Positions 28,089-36,783 of a stretch of DNA of 64,000 bases are shown piece after piece (position 1 is the first letter of the stretch; each line of letters opens with the position of its first letter). Origin of the DNA: an uncultured Nitrosomonadales bacterium (lineage in GTDB: Bacteria > Pseudomonadota > Gammaproteobacteria > Burkholderiales > Gallionellaceae); the NCBI GenBank assembly GCA_903915035.1, contig CAIWRI010000102.1, positions 35,004 through 99,003 of the forward strand, read 5' to 3'. The position numbers were made by a program, and so were the translations under genes. The notes beneath the pieces are model-generated. The model saw only the letters and a list, made by a program, of their open reading frames with translations. It did no database searches and was not told where the DNA came from.

Positions 28089-29120
28089 TTACCCGAGATT
28101 TTTAACGATGTGAGGGCCGATAAAATTCGCAACAGGCATGGGAAGCCTGCGCCAAGCCTTGATGAATATCTGGTATTTTGGGTTTAGTGGGCTCTGCTCA
28201 GGTATCTGTTTTGCACGGTGAAGTTGATATTCATAGTGCAAGGGGCTAGGTTCGAATCCCCAATTTTTCTTGAAATCGAATGATCCGGTGCCGCATTTAC
28301 TGCGCCCGTAATCGAACACTGTGCAGCCACGTTCGCATGCGCGCCGCATCAGTTCCCAGTACTTGAAGTCATTTGCTGCTAAGCTTCTTGCCTTGATCGT
28401 ATCGCCGGCATAATAGGGAAGCACTTCATTTTTGAAATAAAAAGACAACACACTACTGACGACTTCCCCGTCAAGGGTAACGGAAAGTACCTCGCAATCC
28501 CTGCCAAAAATCTGTTTGAGCAGGGTGAAATAGCTTTTTGGCAGAGCCGGTGTTCCATGACGAAGCATGTTGTCAGAAAATACCGTATAGAACCTGTCGA
28601 TAGTATCGTCCAGAGAACTTGCAAGGCCATGCTTAATACCGCGGCGCACCATGGCTCGCTGTTTGTGCGGAATATTTTTCATGTTCTGTTCTACATTCTT
28701 GTCGATAGGCTTGCGAAAGGTGACGTAAATGTCTTTCGTTGGCCAGTCAGCGTGACGGGCTCGCAGATTTCGATATTCCAGGTAATCAACATTTAAGTCA
28801 GACGCAAGTTTTTGTGCAGCATGATCCAGCAATTCACGCGCGGCTTCCGTCTCGGCAGCAATCCCGCCATATACGCAAAAAGGCAGTGAAGACAGCGAGT
28901 GGCCGAACAAGAAATGCCGGATTTGTGCGAGCGGCAGAATGCCTGCAATTTTTCCGTTCGCCTCAGCCAGAAAAAAATAGGTGCGATGACCGAAAGCGCG
29001 CTCGATGATTTCTTTCCATTCAAAGCGGTGAAAAAAAGTGGCCTCACGGCAGTTTTCAACAAAAGCATTCCAGTTTGCCGCATCAGTTGGCCGCATTGCT
29101 CTTACGCTAAGTTCTGTCAT
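28089..29120 (-). CDS. XrtA-associated FemAB-like acyltransferase (TIGR03019-like)
   Basis: A 343-residue GNAT-fold protein of the FemAB type, a family whose founding members add amino acids to peptidoglycan; here it probably aminoacylates or acylates an EPS component. Evidence: FFHRFEWKEIIERAFGHRTY near the N-terminus, AGILPLAQIRHFLFG, VDYLEYRNLR, and the C-terminal DYGRSKCGTGSFDFKKNWGF, which is strongly conserved in the XrtA-linked subfamily. ATG 29120 overlaps the deacetylase stop (ATGA). A longer in-frame start at 29279 would lie well inside the deacetylase gene and is rejected. Confidence 0.88.
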   Translation of the reverse strand: MTELSVRAMRPTDAANWNAFVENCREATFFHRFEWKEIIERAFGHRTYFFLAEANGKIAGILPLAQIRHFLFGHSLSSLPFCVYGGIAAETEAARELLDHAAQKLASDLNVDYLEYRNLRARHADWPTKDIYVTFRKPIDKNVEQNMKNIPHKQRAMVRRGIKHGLASSLDDTIDRFYTVFSDNMLRHGTPALPKSYFTLLKQIFGRDCEVLSVTLDGEVVSSVLSFYFKNEVLPYYAGDTIKARSLAANDFKYWELMRRACERGCTVFDYGRSKCGTGSFDFKKNWGFEPSPLHYEYQLHRAKQIPEQSPLNPKYQIFIKAWRRLPMPVANFIGPHIVKNLG

Positions 29121-29956
29121 GATTTTGGCCCGAGAAAAATATTGTCCATTCTGTCCCAATGAAAATCGGCCAGCAGTGCGGCGATTTTCACTTCCATTTG
29201 CGACAGGTTGATGTAATGACGAAAACGGGTCTTGAGACCAATGCCCGGTTGACGAGGCTGACCCGGATCGAGTTCCCATGGATGAAAATAAAAAATGCAG
29301 GACTCTCCATCTACCGCATTGACTCTGCGCATCAGCCAGCGCGATAAAGGATAGGGCATTAGTCTGAAATAACCACCACCCGCAGCAGGGAAATTGCGAC
29401 CGAAAAAGAGCGTTGTAGTCGCAGGAATCTCAAGAATACCCTCTGTTCCTGAAGGTCTGAATCCAAAACGGGGTGCCTCCGGCATGCCATAATGATCGTG
29501 CCGGATCGGATAGATGCTGGAGCTGTACTCATAACCTTCATCCTGCAGCACATCCAGCGCCCAAAGATTTTCCGCGCCGATTGAGAAACTGGGTGCCCGA
29601 TAGCCACTGATTTTTTGGCCGCTGATATCCTCAAGCAGCATTTTGCTGCTGCCGACGTCCTCCTTGAATTCACACGCCGTCTGTTCATTTGCTCTGTGGT
29701 GGTGGTAACCATGACTTGCAAGCTCATGTCCGTTGTCGGTAATCTGCCGCACCATGGCCGGATAGCGCTCGGCAATCCAGCCCAGCGTGAAGAAGGTGGC
29801 TTTAACCTTATGCTCGCTGAGAAGCGAAAGGATAATATCGATGTTGCGCTCGATGCGACACGGCAGTGTTGACCAGTCAGCGCGCAATATGTATTTGGCG
29901 AAAGCTGAAACCTGGAAATAATCCTCTACATCGATTGTCATCGCATTGCACGGCAT
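29117..29956 (-). CDS. XrtA-associated polysaccharide deacetylase (NodB-like)
   Basis: A 279-residue carbohydrate esterase family 4 enzyme expected to remove N-acetyl groups from the EPS. The NodB motifs are visible: MTIDVEDYFQVSAF (motif 1, with the catalytic and metal Asp), HELASHGYHHH (motif 2 metal histidines), ISGYRAPSFSIG (motif 3) and FYFHPWELDPGQP near the C-terminus. This fits the recalled TIGR03006 subfamily. There is no signal peptide, as usual for this subfamily. A good Shine-Dalgarno sequence (AGGGAG) precedes ATG 29956, overlapping the end of the upstream wecB gene. Confidence 0.9.
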   Translation of the reverse strand: MPCNAMTIDVEDYFQVSAFAKYILRADWSTLPCRIERNIDIILSLLSEHKVKATFFTLGWIAERYPAMVRQITDNGHELASHGYHHHRANEQTACEFKEDVGSSKMLLEDISGQKISGYRAPSFSIGAENLWALDVLQDEGYEYSSSIYPIRHDHYGMPEAPRFGFRPSGTEGILEIPATTTLFFGRNFPAAGGGYFRLMPYPLSRWLMRRVNAVDGESCIFYFHPWELDPGQPRQPGIGLKTRFRHYINLSQMEVKIAALLADFHWDRMDNIFLGPKS

Positions 29957-29957
29957 C

Positions 29958-31112
29958 TCATGTGCTCCCTAATGACAGCTCGGGATTCAGCCATGTATGT
30001 AATATATCAACAATGCGGCGGGAGGAATTCCCATCCCATAACTCAGGAATCCTGCCTGATTTACCACCGGTCTCAAGAGTTTTTCTGACTGCAGCCAGAA
30101 TTTTTTGCCTGTCCTGCCCGACGATCATGTTGGTACCTTCATCAACAGTGATTTGTCTTTCGGTGTTGTCTCTCAGGGTAATGCACGGCACACCGAGCGC
30201 TGTAGTTTCTTCTTGTATGCCTCCAGAGTCAGTCAGGAAAACTCTGGCATCTTTCATTAATCCCAGCATTTGCAAATAGCCCAAGGGGGGCAGAATCAGT
30301 AACTTTTGATGAACCAGCAAATGACCAAGTCCATAATATTCGATCCGGTTCAAGGTGCGTGGATGCAATGGAAATACCACAGGAATCATTTCGCTGATTT
30401 CAATAATGGTATGTAAAATGGCGGCGAGTGTTTCAGCGCTGTCAACGTTAGAGGGGCGATGCAGTGTCAATACGGCATAGGGCACTTCTATAAAAAATGC
30501 TGATGCCAGCGCAAAAGTATCCTTAGCCGGGGTGGCTCTTGCGAGATTGTGATGCAGTGTGTCGATCATGACATTGCCGACGAAATGAATGCGATCATCA
30601 GCAATGCCTTCGCGCAAAAGATTGTTGCGCGCCATACGTTCCGTAGTAAACAGCAGATCGGAAATCTGGTCAGTGAGCACCCGATTGACTTCTTCGGGCA
30701 TGGTTCGGTCAAAACTGCGTAAACCGGCTTCAACATGAATGACAGGTGTTCCTTTTTTTGCTGCCACAAGCGCGCAGGCGATTGTGGAATTTACGTCCCC
30801 AACTACCAGCACTGCTGCGGGCTGTTCCTGGTCAATCACAGGCTCGAAGCGTCGCATGATTTCGGCCGTCTGCACAGCATGGCTAGCGGATCCTACTTCA
30901 AGATTAATGTCAGGTTCAGGGATGTCAAGGTCAACAAAAAACTGATGGTTCATGGCTTGGTTGTAATGTTGCCCTGTATGAATCAGTTTTGCAGTAAGGG
31001 GGGTGCTGGCAGAATTTAGTTCGGCCATGATGGGCGCAATTTTCATAAAATTCGGTCGCGCGCCGACTACACACAATATTTTCCCGTTATGACTCAATGC
31101 TGGCATACTCAT
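29958..31112 (-). CDS. wecB: UDP-N-acetylglucosamine 2-epimerase (non-hydrolysing)
   Basis: A 384-residue GT-B-fold enzyme converting UDP-GlcNAc to UDP-ManNAc, a precursor for EPS amino sugars. Family motifs: LCVVGARPNFMKIAPIM at the N-terminus, TGQHYNQAM, VVGDVNSTIACALVA, VEAGLRSFDRTMPEEVNR, VLTLHRPSNVD and the UDP-binding FLTDSGGIQEETTALGVP. Catalytic Asp, Glu and His positions appear intact. The start overlaps the ATPase stop by four bases. Its presence suggests ManNAc or a derivative in the repeat unit, which would also supply a substrate for the nearby deacetylase. Confidence 0.92.
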   Translation of the reverse strand: MSMPALSHNGKILCVVGARPNFMKIAPIMAELNSASTPLTAKLIHTGQHYNQAMNHQFFVDLDIPEPDINLEVGSASHAVQTAEIMRRFEPVIDQEQPAAVLVVGDVNSTIACALVAAKKGTPVIHVEAGLRSFDRTMPEEVNRVLTDQISDLLFTTERMARNNLLREGIADDRIHFVGNVMIDTLHHNLARATPAKDTFALASAFFIEVPYAVLTLHRPSNVDSAETLAAILHTIIEISEMIPVVFPLHPRTLNRIEYYGLGHLLVHQKLLILPPLGYLQMLGLMKDARVFLTDSGGIQEETTALGVPCITLRDNTERQITVDEGTNMIVGQDRQKILAAVRKTLETGGKSGRIPELWDGNSSRRIVDILHTWLNPELSLGST

Positions 31113-32119
31113 GGTCTTTCCTTTTCAGGTTTAATTTCGACATGGCCGGGAAGTAATTTTCGTATCAATATGGTGAGCAAACGGTTAACCGATTTTTCCA
31201 TGGCTTCTATTTTTCGCTCAAGTCGGGCGAAGCCTTCGCGACTAACTGTAATTTCAGGATTTTGCTGCATGAGAGGGGCTTGGATTAATTCAATTCTATT
31301 AATATGGGTAATTTCCTGCCCGAGGTCGTTTATCACTTCTTCCACCATGTCGTTGTCGAAAAAGTGTTTTTCATCAAGTAAACCTAGCACCATGAGCCTG
31401 TCACACAGGGTATTAATTTTTCGAGGTATCCCGCCGGTAAATTCAAAAATACGGTGAAATGCGTCTGCTGAGAATTCCGGGTCGCCTTTCCAGTCCGCCA
31501 TGGAGAGCCTGAATTCGATATAGTCACGCGTTTCTGCTTCGTTGATCGGTCCCAAGTGGTAGGAGGCGATTATGCGCTGGCGCAATTGCAACATTTCTGC
31601 GCTTTGCAGGGTGTTACGGAACTCAGGTTGCCCCAGCAGGAAACTTTGCAACAGTGGCTGATTATCCATCTGAAAATTGGAGAGCATGCGTAACTCTTCG
31701 ACCGCTTTTGTCGTGAGATTCTGAGCCTCATCCACCACTAATAGCACGCGTTTTCCCTGTCGCTTGCAGTGCTGAAAAAACTTTTCCAGATTATTTAGAA
31801 CCGACGCCTTGCTCAGACCAATCTGTTCTAAGCCGAATCCTGCCGCCACGGTGCGCAGAGTGTCATCCGCATCGAGCTGGGTGCTGACCAGTTGGCTAAT
31901 TACAATATTCCCATTATCAAATTCCTTGAAGAGATTGCGTACCAGCATGGTTTTTCCGGCACCGACTTCTCCTGTGATGACGATAAAGCCTTCTGACAGG
32001 GAGAGGCCATAGCTTAAATAAGCCATAGCGCGCTTGTGAACGGTACTGGGATAAAAAAATTCCGGATCCGGACTTAGCTGGAAAGGCTTTGTATTCAGTT
32101 TGTAGAAAGCGGTATACAT
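31109..32119 (-). CDS. XrtA-associated ATPase (TIGR03015-like, ExeA-type AAA)
   Basis: A 336-residue AAA ATPase. The N-terminus YKLNTKPFQLSPDPEFFYPS is the ExeA/general-secretion ATPase signature, Walker A is GEVGAGKT (residues 50-57), and Walker B is VLLVVDEAQNL. The C-terminal 60 residues (about 275-336) are predicted helical, with KIEAMEKSVNRLLTILIRK a likely short coiled coil. It is invariably part of XrtA EPS loci; its role in assembly or localisation of the export machinery has not been proven. Seven bases downstream of the beta-barrel gene and coupled to wecB. Confidence 0.9.
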   Translation of the reverse strand: MYTAFYKLNTKPFQLSPDPEFFYPSTVHKRAMAYLSYGLSLSEGFIVITGEVGAGKTMLVRNLFKEFDNGNIVISQLVSTQLDADDTLRTVAAGFGLEQIGLSKASVLNNLEKFFQHCKRQGKRVLLVVDEAQNLTTKAVEELRMLSNFQMDNQPLLQSFLLGQPEFRNTLQSAEMLQLRQRIIASYHLGPINEAETRDYIEFRLSMADWKGDPEFSADAFHRIFEFTGGIPRKINTLCDRLMVLGLLDEKHFFDNDMVEEVINDLGQEITHINRIELIQAPLMQQNPEITVSREGFARLERKIEAMEKSVNRLLTILIRKLLPGHVEIKPEKERP

Positions 32120-32125
32120 GATGTG

Positions 32126-33679
32126 TCAAAAAGTGTAAATCAAGTTTGCAGTGATTGCATTTTCCCTGTAACTCGTGGCAACAGCGGAAGAACTGGAGTT
32201 CGACAGCTGATGACGAAAAAGGATATTGCCGTTCAGTTTTGTACTGAATTTTCTGTTCAATCCGAAGTTAAATGAGCTGAACTTTTCATCAAGTCCCTGT
32301 CCTGGGAAAGTAATACAGGTCGTGTTAATACTCATGTTAGTGCTAAGGACAGGGGTGAGTTGATTATTCCATGATGCGCTTCCACCGTACTGGTTGACGT
32401 TCGTGTAGTTGATAGCGGATCCGGAATAAAAGGAATTAAATCCCTGCTGAAGGGAATCAGTTTTTGAATTAAAGATAGTCAGAAGAAAAACATTTCTGGG
32501 TAAGATTATCGTTAGTGTATTGCTGAAAGATTTGACCAGATAAACCTGGTTGGTGGTGATGTTCTGGGCAAAAATTGAACTCTGTGAACCCAACGATGCC
32601 AGTATCGATTGCACTGTCTGCTGGCGAACTAGGGGATCGGGTATTTGTGCCATTAACAACTGTTCCAGGGTTGTTGCCGGCGGAATGGTCTGTTGCAGGA
32701 TGTTGGTGGTAACATCCTGTCCATAGGTTGTGCTCCAGGAGATCAGGCGTGTGTAATGACTGAAATTGATGGAATGCGTTTTTCCGAAGTAACGTTCCCC
32801 TTCGGCGACTGCAAGTTTGGTGCGGATCGAAGGTGACCAGGCAAAGCCGATATTCCAGAAGGTGTTCTGGGGTTTCTGGCCGATATAGACGTAAGAGTCA
32901 TCTTCATAACCAGCGGTTAGCGTAGTTTTAAAGTGAGGTGTGATCAGATAACCCATGTTTGCGGAATATTGAGCAAGTGTGACAGCGGGCAAATATGTAT
33001 AACCGACTCTGGAATCGCTAAGGTTTAATTCCCATAGAAAATTGTTAAAATCTGCCCCACTTTTCAGACTGAGCAGTATTTGGTCACTGGTCGAGTTGGA
33101 TAAAGTACCCACACGATTACCGGCAATACTGGATAGTTCAGCTTCGCTGTAACTCATAGTTTGATGCGTGTACCGGGCATCAGCTGTCGCTAAGCTATCG
33201 AAACGGTCGATCAGATAAGGACTTAGTCTGGTTGTAGTTACGTTTGCAAGATTGCCGGTGGCGCTGGTGTTATCGACACCGATGGACCCGATGAGCGAGA
33301 TGGGTTGCTGATGTATGGAGGCACCCGCATCCATGAACAGGGTTTTATCGATCAGTTTTGCGTTGCCTGTCGCATCGAGTAACTGGTAGGTATTGTCGAG
33401 ATAGCTGCGATTGGCATAATACACATTTTGCAGACTGTAACTGATATTCGAACTGACTCTGCCTCCTGTGCTATGCACCGAAATACCAGGGGTGATGGTG
33501 GTAACATAATCGCTAAATTTCTGCCCGGAATTTGCAAGGTTGATGTTATCCGAATACATTTCACCTACACTTATTGCAGGTGTAATTTTCCAATCTTCAG
33601 CTTGTGAAGGGAATGCCACTGGAAGCATTGCAATAAGCAATGCCTGCCAGCGACAGTTCTTTGCATCAAGAGCGGCCAT
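32126..33679 (-). CDS. XrtA-associated outer-membrane beta-barrel protein (TIGR03016-like)
   Basis: A protein of about 517 residues with a signal peptide (MAALDAKNCRWQALLIAMLP then VAFPSQA) and a long series of alternating beta-strand segments ending in aromatic residues (final residues ENAITANLIYTF, a typical outer-membrane C-terminus). The start of the mature protein, WKITPAISVGEMYSDNINLA, matches the 'uncharacterised PEP-CTERM system-associated' family. It may act as the outer-membrane conduit or surface anchor for the EPS, alongside the Wza-like lipoprotein. Start uncertain among ATGs at 33703, 33691 and 33679; I use 33679, which gives the cleanest signal peptide. It overlaps the end of the kinase gene. 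Confidence 0.85.
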   Translation of the reverse strand: MAALDAKNCRWQALLIAMLPVAFPSQAEDWKITPAISVGEMYSDNINLANSGQKFSDYVTTITPGISVHSTGGRVSSNISYSLQNVYYANRSYLDNTYQLLDATGNAKLIDKTLFMDAGASIHQQPISLIGSIGVDNTSATGNLANVTTTRLSPYLIDRFDSLATADARYTHQTMSYSEAELSSIAGNRVGTLSNSTSDQILLSLKSGADFNNFLWELNLSDSRVGYTYLPAVTLAQYSANMGYLITPHFKTTLTAGYEDDSYVYIGQKPQNTFWNIGFAWSPSIRTKLAVAEGERYFGKTHSINFSHYTRLISWSTTYGQDVTTNILQQTIPPATTLEQLLMAQIPDPLVRQQTVQSILASLGSQSSIFAQNITTNQVYLVKSFSNTLTIILPRNVFLLTIFNSKTDSLQQGFNSFYSGSAINYTNVNQYGGSASWNNQLTPVLSTNMSINTTCITFPGQGLDEKFSSFNFGLNRKFSTKLNGNILFRHQLSNSSSSAVATSYRENAITANLIYTF

Positions 33680-34532
33680 AATATCCATATCCATAGTAGT
33701 CAACGCTGGCTAATGTTTGTGCCTTGTTTAGTAAAATCCAGGTTAGCTCGCAGTTTTCTATAAGCGTAAGTGCTTGCCTTACAGCGGGTTGAGGGGTTTT
33801 TTCCGCTTCAATGATCATTACGATCTGGCCCATGTGAGAGGCAAGGACGCTGGCTTCTGAAGTGACCAGTAGCGGAGGAGCATCAAAAATGATGATCCTG
33901 TCAGAGTAGCGTTGAGCCATATCATCCAGAAGTGCTGCCATGGACTCGCTTGCCAGCAATTCGGTGGCATGCTTGTTGTGACGACCTGCGGGTAGCAAAG
34001 AAAGGTTATCGATACTGGTTCGTATAATGACATCAGAGAGTTTTAAACTGTCATCCTGTAGGATATCAAGCAATCCACGATCTGTTTTGATGCCGAAAAC
34101 TTTCATCAGCGAGGGGTTGGGCGCATCTGCATCAACCAGAAGTACCGTTTTATCCATTTCCATGGCGATGCTCATTGCAAGATTCGTGGCGCAAAATGTT
34201 TTTCCTTCTTGGGGTAAGGCACTCGTCACCATTATCAGATTACCATTCCTAGTTTTAACACCATTTTGCTCAAAAGCATTGTCCAGGATCGGTCGCTTGA
34301 TCATTCTGAATTCCTCAGCTATTTTAGAGTGCTCAGCCTGAGGGGTGATGATGTTGAGACGGCGCAGTCTAGCCAAATCGAAATTGTGTTGTTGGTCAGG
34401 TGCTTCTGACTGTGGCAGTAAAGGCACAGCTCCGACAGGAGTTTCGTGTTTCGTCAAAAATTCACCCGTCGATTTTGTTTGTGCAGGTGCGGAGCGGTTC
34501 AACTTGTCGGCGGCCTTCTCAATTATGCTCAT
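33666..34532 (-). CDS. XrtA-associated tyrosine autokinase (BY-kinase)
   Basis: A 288-residue bacterial tyrosine kinase of the CpsD/CapB type that controls EPS chain length with its Wzz partner. Walker A is TSALPQEGKT (about 103-112), Walker A' VLLVDADAPNPSL, and Walker B IIFDAPPLL. The C-terminus is a tyrosine cluster (SVDYYGYGYYGRS), the expected autophosphorylation site. It matches the recalled TIGR03018 family. The kinase is a separate polypeptide rather than fused to Wzz, and the Wzz-like gene lies 15 bases upstream. The tyrosine-rich end overlaps the start of the beta-barrel gene. Confidence 0.92.
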   Translation of the reverse strand: MSIIEKAADKLNRSAPAQTKSTGEFLTKHETPVGAVPLLPQSEAPDQQHNFDLARLRRLNIITPQAEHSKIAEEFRMIKRPILDNAFEQNGVKTRNGNLIMVTSALPQEGKTFCATNLAMSIAMEMDKTVLLVDADAPNPSLMKVFGIKTDRGLLDILQDDSLKLSDVIIRTSIDNLSLLPAGRHNKHATELLASESMAALLDDMAQRYSDRIIIFDAPPLLVTSEASVLASHMGQIVMIIEAEKTPQPAVRQALTLIENCELTWILLNKAQTLASVDYYGYGYYGRS

Positions 34533-34547
34533 GCTGGTATCCTCGGA

Positions 34548-36077
34548 CTATACGTTTGTAGCCATGATGAAATGAAGCGCCAGCAATATGCCATAGGCTC
34601 CAAACAAAATGAAGGAGGTTGCTGCATAGGCTAACAACTCTTTGCGATTATTAATTTTGGCTTCAGGCGTTTCGATCAGCGACACCGTTCCAAGCATGGG
34701 AAGGTTGGTCAATGTCAGTATATCGAATCTGTTGCTAAGAGTAGGTTTGACCTGACTTACCAGAAAGGCTAGCCCAATACCCGCAGCAATGCTGCCCAAC
34801 AATACGAGAGAAATCCATAAAGGGCGATTCGGAGAAGAAGGGGCATGCGGCACATGAGGCGGATCGATGATCCTGAAATCAACTGAGTCTGTCTTGGAGT
34901 CAACGGCACTTGACATTTTGGCTGATTCGCGCCGTGAAAGAAGCGTATCATAACTTGATTTATAAATGTCATAATTTCGGGTGAGTTGGGTGAGTTGAGC
35001 ATCCACTTCCGGTATCTGGTTTGCCGCTGCCCTGAGTTGACTGTAGCGCGACTGGTATTCACTCAGGCGTGCCTTCATAGATGCGGTATTTGCTTCGGCC
35101 TCTGCCAGAGACATGTTTAATTGCTGATAAAAAGGATTTTTAGTCAGGCTGGCTACCGGGGTTTTAAGTGCAGACTCTTTAGTCTTTGAGGACTCGAGTT
35201 CGGCTATGAGCCTTTTAGCAGCAACAATATCGGGATGTTGCTCGGTGTATTTAAGTCGCAATGAATCCAGTTCTTTGTTGAGTGAGTCGATACGTGCATC
35301 GTATTTTGAATTAGAACTGGAATCGATAGCGTCAGTAAGCAAGGTCGGATCATCGCCGGAAATCTGCTGTTTCAGAGAATTGCGCCGGTCTTCAGCCTCC
35401 CTTAATGAAAGCGCAGCCTGCTCCACTTGATTTTTAACAGCGACAAGTTCTGAATAGTAGTCCTGTCCCGTTTCACCGCGCATCATACCTACATTTTTCT
35501 GCTTGAAATCTTTTAATGCGTTTTCTGAATCAACCAGTTTTAATTCGTATTCCTTGAGTTGTTCATTGATGAACGTCTGTGATGCAGCAATATCTTTTCT
35601 GTTGTTTCCCAGGCCACTTTCTACGAAGATATTGAGCAGTGACTGAACAACTTTTTTGGCAAGTGCTGGATCCTTGTTTTCATATGAAATCGTATAGTCA
35701 TCAGTACCACTTGAAGCAAGTTTTATTTGTTTTGAAAGCTCATCAATAACAGAATCCATTTGAACAGGTGTTATGGATCCGAGGTCGATATCTGTCATTC
35801 TTGCAACTTTTTCCAGATTTGGGCGGCTGATTAATGTGCTGGCCATCACAGTAATTTGCTGAGTAGTATTGGGTTGCACTGCTAAGCCGGCGAGCAAGGG
35901 TTTGAGCAATGACTGGGTATTAACATATACTCTGGTAGTCGCTTCAAAGCGATCAGGTATATAGCGAACGCTCACCCAGCCGCCAATGGATATAACCCAG
36001 GCAGTGACGATGATATACCAGCGATGACGCCACACGGCCAGCGAATGTCCTCTCAATTGAGCTAAAACTTCATTCAT
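34548..36077 (-). CDS. XrtA-associated polysaccharide chain-length determinant (Wzz-like)
   Basis: A 509-residue inner-membrane polysaccharide co-polymerase (TIGR03007-like). It has a first transmembrane helix at about 16-38 (RWYIIVTAWVISIGGWVSV), a long periplasmic helical part with extended coiled coil (about 160-400), the GNVR-type region TSYDTLLSRRESAKM, and a C-terminal proline-rich segment (PPHVPHAPSSPNRPLW) leading into a second helix at about 422-442 and a third at about 483-506. It should set the EPS chain length and activate the kinase encoded next. It starts at 36077 with no strong Shine-Dalgarno sequence, 82 bases after the export gene. Confidence 0.91.
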   Translation of the reverse strand: MNEVLAQLRGHSLAVWRHRWYIIVTAWVISIGGWVSVRYIPDRFEATTRVYVNTQSLLKPLLAGLAVQPNTTQQITVMASTLISRPNLEKVARMTDIDLGSITPVQMDSVIDELSKQIKLASSGTDDYTISYENKDPALAKKVVQSLLNIFVESGLGNNRKDIAASQTFINEQLKEYELKLVDSENALKDFKQKNVGMMRGETGQDYYSELVAVKNQVEQAALSLREAEDRRNSLKQQISGDDPTLLTDAIDSSSNSKYDARIDSLNKELDSLRLKYTEQHPDIVAAKRLIAELESSKTKESALKTPVASLTKNPFYQQLNMSLAEAEANTASMKARLSEYQSRYSQLRAAANQIPEVDAQLTQLTRNYDIYKSSYDTLLSRRESAKMSSAVDSKTDSVDFRIIDPPHVPHAPSSPNRPLWISLVLLGSIAAGIGLAFLVSQVKPTLSNRFDILTLTNLPMLGTVSLIETPEAKINNRKELLAYAATSFILFGAYGILLALHFIMATNV

Positions 36078-36159
36078 TTTTTTCCCCGAATTCCATCAAT
36101 GCAATTCATTCAAATTTAACAACTATATTGACAGTGTAGTAAATTGAATTTAATCAAAT

Positions 36160-36783
36160 TCAGAAGTAGCTTTCGGGAATGATAAGTACATCTCCTGGCA
36201 ACATCTGTACATTGGCAACCACATCACCATCCCTTATCAGGCTTTCAAGTTTTACTGAGAGTTGCTGACTCTTGCCATTCACTGTGCGTAATATGGTTGC
36301 CCTGTTACCGGCAGCAAAGTCAGTAATTCCTCCCACCGAAATCATGACATCCATTAATGACATATTTTCCCTGTACTGTAGTGCTTGAGGTTTTGCAGCC
36401 TGCCCTATGACGCGTATTTGTTGACTGTAAGGACCAACGAAACCTGTGACGATGACGGTCACTATAGGATCCTGGATATATTTAGAGAGTGCTATTTCAA
36501 TATCACGCGCAAGATGAGTAGGGGATTTTCCTGCCGCCTGTAAATCTTCTACCAACGGCGTGGTAATTTTTCCATCTGGACGAACAGGTACACCTTGGGA
36601 AAGCTCAGGATTGTGCCATACTGAAATACTGATGTTGTCACCAGGTCCAATGATGTAATTGTATTCTCCAGATTTGACTGCTTCTACCGGTGCTGGAAGA
36701 TGACTCGAAGCACATCCGCCAAGTACTGACGTAAAAAATATTAAAAATCCTAAATTTATGAATCTTTTTTTAATTGATTTCAT
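36160..36783 (-). CDS. Polysaccharide export lipoprotein, Wza-like, XrtA-associated
   Basis: A 207-residue outer-membrane export protein and the first gene of the long minus-strand operon. A lipoprotein signal is clear: basic MKSIKKR, hydrophobic stretch, lipobox LGGC with Cys24. The polysaccharide export domain is NYIIGPGDNISISVWHNPEL with VPVRPDGKITTPLVEDL, followed by an SLBB-like region (IRVIGQAAKPQALQYRENMS). It matches the recalled TIGR03027 family. It is shorter than E. coli Wza, as usual for this group, so the outer-membrane helix is absent and another protein, perhaps the beta-barrel gene product, may complete the pore. Confidence 0.92.
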   Translation of the reverse strand: MKSIKKRFINLGFLIFFTSVLGGCASSHLPAPVEAVKSGEYNYIIGPGDNISISVWHNPELSQGVPVRPDGKITTPLVEDLQAAGKSPTHLARDIEIALSKYIQDPIVTVIVTGFVGPYSQQIRVIGQAAKPQALQYRENMSLMDVMISVGGITDFAAGNRATILRTVNGKSQQLSVKLESLIRDGDVVANVQMLPGDVLIIPESYF

